Shown one piece after another: positions 54,512-64,000 of a stretch of 64,000 bases of DNA. Source of the DNA: Azolla caroliniana (taxonomy: Eukaryota; Polypodiophyta); NCBI GenBank assembly GCA_043228905.1, contig JBHGNT010000009.1, positions 13,826,001-13,890,000 on the forward strand, given 5' to 3'. The notes under the pieces were generated by a model. That model did no database searches. It was not told the DNA's origin and saw only the letters and a list, made by a program, of their open reading frames with translations. The position numbers and the translations under genes are program-made. Numbering within the stretch: position 1 is the stretch's first letter; each line of letters starts with the position of its first letter.

Positions 54512-54833
54512 GTATATGTATGGGTTTTGAGCGGTAAATGAATGAACGCCCGCAGCGCAGGAACAGACGAAGAAGAAGGGAAGGGAAGGAGAGGAATGAG
54601 AGAGATTGAGGCTGCAAATTGATTGAACGAACACACACACACAGACAGAGAGAGAAACAAACCTCTCTCTCTCTCTCTCTCTCTCCAAGGCAGGCAAACG
54701 AATACTAATGACAGAAACTCTCCTCTCTCTGATGATGATGATCGTAGTAAGAGAGAGAGAGACTCGGTTCTTGGTGTTTTTTCTTTGTTTTGATTTGGGG
54801 GAAGAAGAGAAGAGCAAGCTACATTTGGCGACA

Positions 54834-54865
<32 letters not shown>

Positions 54866-54960
54866 TGTCGAACTAAAGATTTTGTGTGAATTATAATCAT
54901 TGTTGTGAACTTGTGGTACCTTCTCTCCCATTCATTCATTTTTAGACTATCTTCATCCAA
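54223..54960 (-). promoter_or_regulatory. AHL 5' flank and probable 5' UTR, microsatellite-rich
   Basis: Upstream of the AHL ATG lie, going away from the gene: CCACCA repeats, (CTGT)n, a CAAAAT run of five units (54333-54362), a G run, (TA)n followed by (TATG)n (54474-54517), (CT)n near 54665-54685, GA tracts near 54748-54762, and (GT)n at 54839-54864. Such tracts are common in plant 5' leaders and promoters. No transcription start or TATA box can be assigned confidently. Confidence 0.5.
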
Positions 54961-55260
54961 TCAATACGTCTTTACATGTTATCCCGTCTTCGCAATATGC
55001 TTACAATGGGCGGGCAAGGGAGGGGGCAACAAGGAGCACTTCTAGTTGTTCTTCCACGTCATTCGCTTTAGTGTTGAAGAGTTGGAACTTCCCAACTATG
55101 TTCATGGCTATCTATGGTTTGCTTACAATGCAATTCAACATCTTTGAACGTCATAAGTTGATTTATGTTTCCCCCATTGCATTTGGCAAGCAAATCTCAA
55201 TATTAATAGGCTACACACGTGTCAATGAGACTTTATTTTAAATCTAAATTTGTTTTCAAC
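54961..55260. other. Intergenic spacer, nothing recognised
   Basis: A short gap between the AHL 5' flank and the LINE relic. No feature seen. Confidence 0.5.
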
Positions 55261-55261
55261 G

Positions 55262-56800
55262 TTAAGAGAAAACCAACTTTTTTTTTTCTTTTTTTTCTTT
55301 TTTAAAGTCAAGATTCACCATGGTATTAATGAAAAGATGCCCAAAGGCTACAAAGTATCCATACAATCTATTACAACCCTCGTACCCACATGAATGGACA
55401 TGTCTAGTAGCGGAAACCCTCATGCATGGTCTTTTCAAGACAGGGGGCGGAAAAAGCCATCTTGGTGGAGCATATCTCCATTTTATTCTGTCCCCAAAAT
55501 AGGTGAAGACCTCTGCCTTTTTCCAAATTTCTTGAAATTGTTGTTGCTTGCGAAACACAACGTCAAACTCACCATGTATTGCCTCATATTGACCTCTTAG
55601 AGTATGCAGGAGCATCAACCATATCTCCTTGACTAGCTCAACCGCATTCGGTTTGACATTCTGAAATACACACTTACATCTTGCCTTCCATAACATCCAA
55701 ACTACTAAAGAAGATACAGTAGACCAAACCTTGTCTTCTTCCAAACAATGGATTGGTGTAGTATAAGAGGCCTCCAACACATGTCTTCCATTAGAGAGGA
55801 GAAGAAAAACAACACAGTCCCTTTCATAATTCTGTATTTCTTCAGCCAACCTTCCCCATCTCACAAAACCCCATGTGTACGCATGTTTACCATAAATAGG
55901 ATACAAATTTCTCAACACTCTTTTCCATACTGCTCTAGCTATAGGACATACCCATAAAACATGGTACACCGTTTCATTGGGAAAACCACAATTGTCACAT
56001 TTTTAATCATGGCAATGCCCCTTCATCCATGACTTCACAGGGGTGCCATAATGTACCAACAACCATCTAAACAAGACAACTTTTCTAGGAATTTGCATGG
56101 CCCATAGCCATTTCCAATAAGCATTTAACCAAGAGTGTCGTACATTACCCAAGTTCCAAATTTTACATGGGGCTAGCGTAACAGCCACACGCCTCCTTAG
56201 CAATTCTCTACCCATTTTTACCGAGTATTGAAAAAATGGGATTTGCTTGCCTAGCATTCCTTGTGGTAATATGCTTTGCCATTTCCATTCATTGGGATCC
56301 CACAAAAGTTTGTCAATGGGCTTATTCTTGTAGACCCACAATTCAGATAAATTGTTTATATCATTTGGGTGTGGATTCAACATCCATTTTTTATCCTTTT
56401 TCCACAATATACGAACAGGCAACATACTCCCTTGAGATACAACTTCATCTTCCATAACGATAGAATGAAGCCATCCAGTCCGCAAAACATCGAAATATAG
56501 ACAGTCATGAGAGTTTTTATAACCTCTGGCCCCCAACAAGACATGTTAAGATGAAAACATACCATACCAAAATAAACCACTTTTGAGAAGGTTGAAAGGA
56601 ATACATCGTAAACACTTTATCGATTTCTTTATACATAATGTTTCCACCCCAAATTGTGCGACAAATTTGGGTTTTGTTTTCGATCGTCGAAGAAGAAAAA
56701 TACAGCCAATTCCTTACCGATCCAGCTTCTCCTCTATCAAAATTAGCCCATTTCAACCTAGAAAACCCACTTATTTTTTGTTGGCACATAATGAATAACT
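55262..56800 (-). pseudogene. LINE ORF2 relic with zf-RVT domain, RT deleted
   Basis: On the minus strand, 56789-56540 reads SRLKWANFDRGEAGSVRNWLYF, a stretch typical of the linker before the RT. After a frameshift near 56540 the frame is open to 56003. It carries ELWVYKNKPIDKLLWDPNEWKW and WLWAMQIPRKVVLFRWLLVHY, the start of the RT-associated zinc-binding domain. A TAA at 56000-56002 interrupts it. Then CDNCGFPNETVYHVLWVCPIARAVW (CX2C...HX4C) and a C-terminal region follow to about 55270. The catalytic RT itself is absent, so a large internal deletion is likely. Confidence 0.8.
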
Positions 56801-56934
56801 ACATATCTAGTGCCTTCTTTGGGATTGGGATTGGATTCCCTGGTGAGGCCCAGTCACTTATGGTACCATGTCCCTGTTGGAACAGTTTTGAGGACACCAC
56901 AACAACAATGACACAGCACTCAAAGAGAGAGAGA

Positions 56935-57854
56935 AACAAATAAAGATATATTAATGTATTATAAGACCAAAATTGTTCCATGAGACAAATGATACAATAA
57001 CGAGATCTGTACCCAATCATAAATAAAAATAAAAATAAAAATAAAAGTGGCTTAATTGCCCAATAATGGGATTTTAATGGGAAAAGGAAACATAAATAAA
57101 ATAGTTATATCATTGTACAAAAGTGTGATGGGGTGTAGTGTGTTCCATAACAAAATGGCTATGTGGCGAGACTAGTTTCATTTCTATCCAACTCTCTCTA
57201 AGAGGAGTGGGGGATTAAAGGGTGTTGATGTGGGTGTGGTTCTGTGGTCTCATGCAAATGATATCTTGATGTGAGCGTCACTTCTCCTTATCTTCTTAAT
57301 GTCTGCTACACGACAATGAGTGACTTTGGTATCCAAGGGCATTTGGTTTCTCATTGATTTTCTGCTTTAGCAAGGGAGAGCATGATATGGTGCAAGAGTG
57401 TCCAATGTCCACGATGCACAATCGTCATTCTCCCTTGTCCCTAAAATATTTTAAGTGGTTACATGTTAGTGAATATTAAAATGATTACAGTTAACATTTT
57501 GTAGCTTACTCTCTCTATGTCATTTTAGCTCTAATGTACACCTACCTAATGTCTGAGGTATCCAATAATTGGGAGAGGAGGGTCCTTATATGTTTCTCTT
57601 ATCTTGGCGTAAGCTAGACATTTGCATGTAAAATGATACTCATCTTCTATCTCCATGTGACATAATCTACATATACTTTCCTCTCTAGGAACTCCATTAG
57701 CACGACCATTTTTTATCTCAAATTGGTGGGATGATACTCTAAGTTGTCCAATAGCAACTCTTGGTGCATGTGCTAAGAATATATCCAAATATTTTGGTCG
57801 TATAATAAAACCTAACTTCGAGAAATGCATGATATGTTCTTTATAGTAAAACAT
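56935..57854 (-). pseudogene. LINE 3' end fragment
   Basis: The minus strand encodes IGQLRVSSHQFEIKNGRANGVPREESICRLCHMEIEDEYHFTCKCLAY in pieces (57755-57600), the LINE ORF2 C-terminal zinc-binding motif, ending at 57546. An untranslated part to about 56935 shares its end (TTAATATATCTTTAT) with the LINE at 45.4 kb. Confidence 0.75.
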
Positions 57855-57954
57855 TTTAGATGGGAGTGGCTCTTATGGTTGATCCATCTATGAAGAGCAT
57901 AAAATATTCATATTTCTTGGCGTCTCACTTTATTAGAGAGAGAAGAGAGCACAA

Positions 57955-58131
57955 TATGGATGCAACTAAGGTTGCCTAATGGAGACCATGTGGTCATGGG
58001 TTCAACCCCTACATTCCACAATGGCATCTAGTGAAATAAGAGATATATATTAAGTAATAAAAAGGTGAGAAATTTGGGTTCTGAACCCAAGATGTAATGT
58101 TGGTAGTGTAAATGACTTACCACTAGGGTAA

Positions 58132-58170
<39 letters not shown>

Positions 58171-58280
58171 TAGCTTTGTTGGTAAGGTTGCCCAACGACG
58201 AGTGGTCATGGGTAGAGAGGTGAGAAATTTAGGTTTCGAACTCGAGATGTAGTGTAAATGACTTACCACTAGGGTAACCT
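57955..58280. repeat. tRNA-derived SINE-like fragments
   Basis: Several tRNA-promoter-like segments are nested here. Plus strand: GGTTGCCTAATGG...CATGGGTTCAACCCC (57970-58013) and TAGCTTTGTTGGTAAGG (58170-58187). Minus strand: TTACCCTAGTGGTAAGTCA with TTGGGTTCAGAACCC, and a second copy with CGAGTTCGAAACC (58230-58278). These look like A-box and B-box pairs of polymerase III promoters. A GA microsatellite (58134-58168) lies between them. No functional tRNA fold was established. Confidence 0.5.
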
Positions 58281-58283
58281 AAT

Positions 58284-58751
58284 TGAAAAGAATGGCATGC
58301 AGAACCAATATAGGAAACCGAACAACAGAAAACGCAGGTTTAATGGAAAGCTGAGGTTTGCACAGTACGCACGGGAGAGACAGAGAGAGAGAGAGAGTAA
58401 ACACAAGAACTTAATTCAAAAATAATACTTGATCTGTACATAGGATGTGCTCAATGAGCACTTTTATACAAGCCCTGACAATCGGGCTGACACAAGTATT
58501 GACAGTACTTGACTGCTCATAAATGAGCCTCGACACTCACTCCCAAAATTATTCCTTACGAGGAATATCTCTCTAACGGCCTTTCGGTTTACGCACCAAT
58601 ACGGCCTCTCGTTATGCACCGGTTTGCATATCGTTTACGCATCTATTTTACGCATTGATACAACTATGTTATGCGTACCGATTTACGCATCAGTCCGGCC
58701 TAACTGATCGATCCCAACCGATCCGGCCGATGTTGAGCTTGTCTCTCAACA
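58284..58751 (-). repeat. Element F 3' LTR
   Basis: 468 bp, TGTTGAGAGACAAG to CATTCTTTTCA on the minus strand, directly after polypurine tract TTGAGGGGGAG (58752-58762). It contains a short GA microsatellite and GTAAATCGG/GCGTAAA words. Confidence 0.93.
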
Positions 58752-58829
58752 CTCCCCCTCAAGCTCAACTTGAGGCTCTTCAGGATCTTCCAGATCACCG
58801 CTCCGGTTCCTCTTGGCTCCATGCCTCGC

Positions 58830-61800
58830 TCACGCTCCTCGGCTTGTTCGACTCCGCGCGCTTCGACCTTTCTGGTCGGCTTGTCTGCTCCCACGGCCCT
58901 TCACAGCTCCCTTGTTGTCGTAGTGTTGGCGTTTCTCTTGCTGCCTTCTTTTCCGCTTGGCCCTCGGTTGATTCAGTGTATCCGAATCAAACATCCGAAC
59001 CGACTCGGCTACCTCCGATCGGTTTTCGCTCTCGTCCGAGTTGGTTGTCTCCAACTCATCTTCGGTCTTCTCGCCCTTGATGGCATCATCTCCCCCATGC
59101 TTGGTTGACTTCGGCTCTTCCTTTTGGTTGCTCCCCTTATGTCCGTTTCCGGAATCTTCTGGGGGTCCGCGCTCAGCTTCTTCAGTCGATCCGAAATTGA
59201 ATTCATCATCCGACTCAGCATCGCGGTCTTCTCTCCCCCTTCCGTGGTCATTCGGGACATCTCTCCCCCTCAAGTTTGGCACATCAAGGTGACGCAACCC
59301 AAGCGCACCCGAGAATTGCTGCAACTTGTCCAGTCTAAGAGGCTTGGTGAAGATGTCGGCGGTCTGCCGATCCGTCGGACATACTGAAGTTCGACTTCAC
59401 CGAGGAGAACACGCTCACGGACGAAATGGTAGTGCACCTCAATGTGCTTGGTCCGTGCGTGGAAAACGGGGTTCTTCATGAGCTGGATGCTGCTGATGTT
59501 GTCGCAGTAGATAGTCGTTGGATCTGACACCTCCACCTACAGATCCTTAAGTAGCCGCTTCAACCATATGGCTTCGCATGTCGCGACAACCGCTCCTCTA
59601 TACTCGGCTTCGGTGCTCGACAACGCAACTGTCGGCTGCTTCTTGCTACTCCACGCTATCGCGACACTCCCAAGAGAGAACGCGTATCCGGACGTGGATT
59701 GGTGATCGGCGGCGTTGCTAGCCCAATCAACATCGGTGTAGCCGACCAACTGCGAGGCTATACTGGTCCCATATAGCAACCCCCGGTCCTTAGTGCCACT
59801 GACGTACCGGAGTACGCGTTGTGCGCACTGAAGGTGTTCTTCGGTCGGTCGCGCCATGAACTGACTAATCACCCCGACCGAGTAGCTGAGATCTGGTCAG
59901 GTGATGGTCAAGTATATAAGGCTGCCGACTATCTGTTGGAACCTCGTCGGGTCGCATACCTTATCGGACTCGGGGCGAAGCTTGACGGTTTGATCCAGAG
60001 GAGTCGAGACGGACTTACAGTCTGTCATCCCTAATTTGAAGAGCATATTCAGCGCGTAATGACGTTGGCTGATTAGTATGCCTTCGGGGGTGCGGATCAC
60101 TTCGATCCCGAGGAAGTAATGAAGGTCCCCTAGATCCTTCATGTCGAATGATGCCGCAAGTTGGAGCTTCACGCGGTCAATTTCACCTAGGTCGGCACCG
60201 GTGATGACCAAGTCATCAACATATAGTAAAATACTGACCGGACCGAGTTGACCTTTCCAGATGAACAGGGAAGAGTCCGATTTTGACGTTGCAAAGCCCA
60301 TCCGACGTAGTTGTTGCGCGATCTTCGCGTTCCAGGCATGCGGGGCTTGCTTCAGTCCGTAAAGGGACTTCTTCAATCGGCACACTGCCGATGTGTTCAT
60401 TCCGGAGTGAAATCCGGGGGGCTGTACCACGTACACTTGTTCCTCAAGCTCACCTTGCAGGAACACATTCTTTACATCCATCTGATGTAAGTGCCACCCC
60501 TTTGCCGCAACTACCGCGAGCAAAACACGGACGGTCGTCATCTTCGCGACTGGCGCAAACGTCTCATCGTAGTCGATGTCGTGTTTCTACACGTAGCCTT
60601 TTGCCACTAACCGGGCCTTGTATCGGTTGACCGAGCCGTCGGTGTTGTACTTGACCTTGTACACCCACCTACATCCGATTGGCCTCACACCCTTCGGTGC
60701 ATCAACAAGGTCCCAAGTCTCGTTTTCCGCCAATGCGTGCATCTCTTCCTCCATCACGGCACGCCAGTTCGCGTCTTTAGCCGCTTCTGCGTAGCTCTCC
60801 GGCTCACGCACTTCCGCTACACGGGTCATGTACGCATAATGATGCGCCATGTACTCGTTGTATCCGAACCGCACAATTGGGTTCTTCTGGCGGGTAGATC
60901 GGCATAATCGGTCATTAGCCGATGTCGAGGTCTTCTCGGCCGACACGGACTTCGCTCTTGGAGACCCGCCACCGCTTCCCTCGGAGTCGGACTTGCGTCG
61001 GTCTAACTCGTTCCTATCCGTGCCGAAATCCGACACCTTCTTCTTCCCTTTCTCTTTGTGCGTAAGCCGTCTCCTCGGCTTCCTGCGCGGGGAATGCACG
61101 ACCGAGTCTCCACTATTCGCCGGCTCTTCATCGGACTGGTCGAATCGACAAAGTCGTCCATTCGGTCCACTTAATCGAAACGAAATCAGACTCTCTTTGC
61201 GGGTCCCGATTTCAGGCTCATCTGGACACATCTCGGCCTCGCTGACCTCATCATAAGAACTCGGATTGGAGGTGAGGTCCGGAGTTGGAGGCAAGTACCA
61301 GGACACGGACTCGTCAAACACAACGTCGCGGCTCACGCGCACTTGTTTGGTGCGTGGGTAATAACACTTATAACCCTTCTGCTCGTCCGAGTAACCGACC
61401 AAGATACATTTCTCGGCCTTTGCGTCCAGCTTCCTCCGTTTCTCCTTCGGCACATGCACATACGCAATGTTACCGAAAACTCTCAAGTGTCGTAAATTCG
61501 GCTTCCTTCCGAAATATAGCTCATGCGCCGACACTTTGTCTCCGATCCGGTTCTGGATGTATACCGTGGTCCTTACCGCCTCGGCCCAGTAGAACTTGGG
61601 CAAGCTCTTTTCTTCTAGCATTGCTCGTGCCGCTTCCACAACTGACCGATTTTTCCTCTTGGCCACACCGTTTTGCTCCGGCATGTATCTACAACCAAAT
61701 TCGCGCCGAATTCCCATCTGTTGTAGATAACTGTTGAATTGACCGGAAAAGTATTCTTTTCCGCCATCCGACCGCAGGCACTTGATCTTTCTTCCTGTTT

Positions 61801-63550
61801 CCGTTTCCACGAACCCTTTGAGATCCCGTAAATAGTCGAAGACTTCGCTCTTCCTCTCAATGAGGTAGATCCACGTGTGCCGCGTGTAGTCATCGATGAA
61901 GGAGACGAAATATCGGCTCCCACCAAGACTAACGTTTTGTGCCGCCCCCCACACATCAGAGTGTATCAAGTCGAGCTTGTTTCGGCTCCGGTTACGCTCG
62001 TTGGGGAAAGGAAGTCAGTGGTTCTTCCCAAGCTGGCAGGCTTCACAAATTTGTGCCTTCCGGCCACTAAATTTAGGCAATCCGAACACCACCTGTTTTG
62101 ATTGCAGGTCCTGAAGCCATTGATAGTTGACGTGGCCTATCCGCTTGTGCCATAAGTCGATGTCCGACTCGACTTTTTGTCCCTTCGCGAACATTGCGGT
62201 GCCACCGTTAGTAGAGTCGAGGATGAACATCCTCCCGTCTCTGCGCCCTTGCGCAATAACTCAGCCTTCTTCCTCAATGAAGCACCCGAGGTGTGTAAAC
62301 TGAACCTACATCCCCTGGTCGACGATCGGCCCGACCGACACTAGATTCTTCGTGATTGTCAGGACGTGTAGCACATTCATAAGTTTCCCTTTCTACCCGA
62401 CATGGCTCAAGGGAACTTCACCGACATTCGCGATCAGATGCGGAGTGTCGTCTCCGGTTACGACTACTCCTGGTTGCGTCGGTTTCTCAAGGTATGAGAA
62501 CCATTCCTCATGGCACGTCATGTGGTTTGACGCGCCGGAGTCGACGTACCACACCTCCTCCGACTTCGGGGTGATCTGCTTCATTGAGTTTGCTTCGTGT
62601 CTCGTCACGAAGACTGACCCTTTTCCGGCTTCTCCGGATCCTTCGGCGTAGTGCGATCGTTGCCGATTTCCTTTGTCGGTCTGTCTGGAACCTGTTCCAG
62701 ACCTGGTTCTCTCCGACTCGGCGCACTTTTTCCAGCACTCACTCTCCATGTGGCCTTTCTTGCCACAGTACTAGCATTCCGCGGCGGATTTCCCTTGCCG
62801 GTTCTCGTCGTCTCGACTCCCCCTGTTTCCGGAGGGTCCGGAGTTGTTGTCGGCATCACTTCGGTGCCTTCTTCCTTGATCCCATCGGCTGCCTCCATTG
62901 CGTACCGACTCGCCTCGTCCGCCACAGCCACGGGGCCTCCTCCCTCCATGTACAACATCTTGCTATCGGCATGCGTGCTTGTCGACGCACCCGTGTGGTT
63001 CTCCTCTATAAGGAGCATCGACTATAAGTCGAAAAACGATGGCGTATTCTCCCGTGTACACACAACAGTTCGGAACGCTCCGAACTTTGACGCCAAACCC
63101 CCGAGATAGACCTGAACCATCTCGCTTTCCTCGATGTTCACATCGATGGAAGCTAAGGAGTCGCATATGTCCTTGATCTTCGAGGTATAGTCAACCACCG
63201 ACAAATCGCATTGTCGTAGGTTGCTCAACTCCTGTCGGAGCTGAAGATTCCTGGCTGTGGTGCTCGCGGCGAAGATCTTCTTCAGATTTTCCCACGCACC
63301 CTTCGGCATTTTTGCATCCCGAACATAGCTTAATAGTTGTTCGCCCACACAAGATGCGAAACAGTACAACACTCTACTCGCCGATTGTTCCCACGCCGAG
63401 AACTCTTTGTGTGTCGAATCGGGTGCTATGTCATTTGCTCCATCGACATGGCTCTAGTAACCGTGTCCAAGCAGGTACTGGTGCATCTTGTAAGACCATG
63501 ATGCGTAGTCGGTTCTGTCGAGCTTCTCCGTCGGAAGCGAGCTAGCCATT
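58830..63550 (-). pseudogene. Copia gag-pol remnant (element F), collinear but with many stops
   Basis: It starts MASSLPTEKLDRTDYASWSYKM at ATG 63548-63550. In order: Gag to about 62800, zinc knuckle with YCGKKGHMESEC (first Cys followed by TAG), protease WYVDSGASNHMT (62555-62520), integrase zinc region HKRIGH...CEACQLGKNH, SDVWG, RSDGGKEY and EQNGVAKRKNRS, RT with QMDVKNVFLQGELEE and [13 protein letters not shown] (60210-60240), and RNase H with GYTDVDWASNAAD and [11 protein letters not shown]. Premature stops at 63454, 63022, 62771, 62393, 62306, 62261, 62015, 60588, 59897 and 59537 fit CAG, CGA or TGG changed by single transitions. One frameshift lies near 59378. After RNase H the frame runs on for about 140 charged residues to a stop at 58830. 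Confidence 0.9.
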
Positions 63551-63631
63551 CCTCTGTCCATCAGTTTTCTTGTTCTTCTTCATTGATTTTTCCTTCAAGC
63601 AAAGTTGATTACAGAGTTTCTCAACCCTTAC

Positions 63632-63643
63632 ACTTTGATACCA
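63632..63643 (-). other. Element F primer binding site, two changes
   Basis: TGGTATCAAAGT on the minus strand against TGGTATCAGAGC in elements A and B; both differences are G-to-A or C-to-T. It directly abuts the LTR. Confidence 0.85.
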
Positions 63644-64000
63644 TGAAAAGAATGGCGTGCGGAAGCAATATAGGAAACTGAACAATAGAAAACGCAGGTT
63701 TAATGGAAAGCTGAGGTTTGCACAGTACGCACGGGAGAGATAGAGAGAGAGAGAGTAAACACAAGAACTTAATTCAAAAATAATACTCAATCTGTACATA
63801 GGATGTGCTTAGTGAGCACTTTTATACAAGCCCTGACAATCGGGTTGACACAAGTACTGACAATACTTGACTGCTCATAAATGAGCCTCGACACTCACTC
63901 CCAAAATTATTCCTTACGAGGAATATCTCTCTAACGGCCTTTCGGTTTACGCACCGATACGACCTCTCGTTACACACCGGTTTGCGTATCGTTTACGCAT
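63644..64000 (-). repeat. Element F 5' LTR, cut by window edge
   Basis: 357 bp seen of an expected 468, matching 58284 onward in the same order with about 5 percent difference. Confidence 0.93.

Larger units (their letters stand above)
58284..64000 (-). mobile_element. Ty1/copia element F, truncated by window edge
   Basis: Full-length in layout: 3' LTR (58284-58751), polypurine tract, gag-pol remnant, primer site, then 5' LTR from 63644 to beyond 64000. The base run before the 3' LTR is CTAAT, the expected target duplication; its partner is outside the window. Over the 357 bases comparable, the LTRs differ at about 18 positions plus one GA unit, so the element is clearly older than A and B. 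G and H are relatives. Confidence 0.92.

Noticed and set aside
54430-54960. Open frames with poly-His/Thr, Ser/Leu and Ile/Tyr runs upstream of the AHL gene
   Set aside because: These are translations of GT, CT and TA microsatellites; no domain and no codon bias.
1-64000. tRNA genes
   Set aside because: Only SINE-like A/B-box remnants were seen (57.9-58.3 kb); no complete cloverleaf could be supported by eye.

Overview
This is plant nuclear DNA dominated by retroelements. I base that on a spliced AT-hook (AHL) gene with plant PPC-domain residues, plant-type Ty1/copia and Ty3/gypsy elements primed by initiator-Met tRNA, plant-style LINEs, and a degenerate nuclear 25S rRNA fragment. Introns are long and stuffed with transposons, as in large plant genomes. 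Species cannot be fixed from the sequence; a large-genome lineage such as a fern, lycophyte or gymnosperm would fit, but that is only a guess.

Layout. 1-14.5 kb is a nest of decayed elements: a copia remnant (- strand, 0.4-3.6 kb) with an internal deletion, a truncated gypsy element (-, 4.6-7.8 kb), a second copy of the first copia family (+, 7.8-10.9 kb), and another copia fragment (-, 11.5-12.6 kb) broken by a 1.45-kb insertion carrying a CCGG-rich minisatellite. 14.5-16.8 kb is a 5' copia fragment (+) and 17-19 kb a LINE remnant (-). 20-24.5 kb holds two diverged + strand gene-like regions (coiled coil plus RING-like; FCP1/HAD-phosphatase-like) separated by a TAGCTAATTAGC satellite.

24.8-30.3 kb (element A) and 30.9-36.3 kb (element B) are two complete copia elements (- strand). 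Each has matching LTRs, perfect 5-bp target duplications (AGAAG, GTATC), primer binding site, polypurine tract and one uninterrupted gag-pol frame. Element B sits inside a decayed transposase-like gene (-, pieces from 38.65 kb down to 30.6 kb), which itself has a second TAGCTAATTAGC array in its probable intron.

43.5-54.2 kb is the one convincing host gene: a five-exon AHL gene (-, 337 aa, two AT-hooks plus PPC). Its 9.0-kb second intron contains LINE pieces, a 25S rRNA pseudogene, a 102-bp tandem repeat and a copia fragment. 55.2-57.9 kb has LINE remnants, followed by SINE-like tRNA-derived fragments. From 58.28 kb a copia element (F, -) runs off the right edge; it is almost collinear but carries about ten premature stops, all explicable by C-to-T or G-to-A transitions.

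Apart from elements A and B and the AHL gene, nearly all coding traces are broken. Boundaries of decayed elements are approximate; those of A, B, F (left side) and the AHL exons were read to the base.
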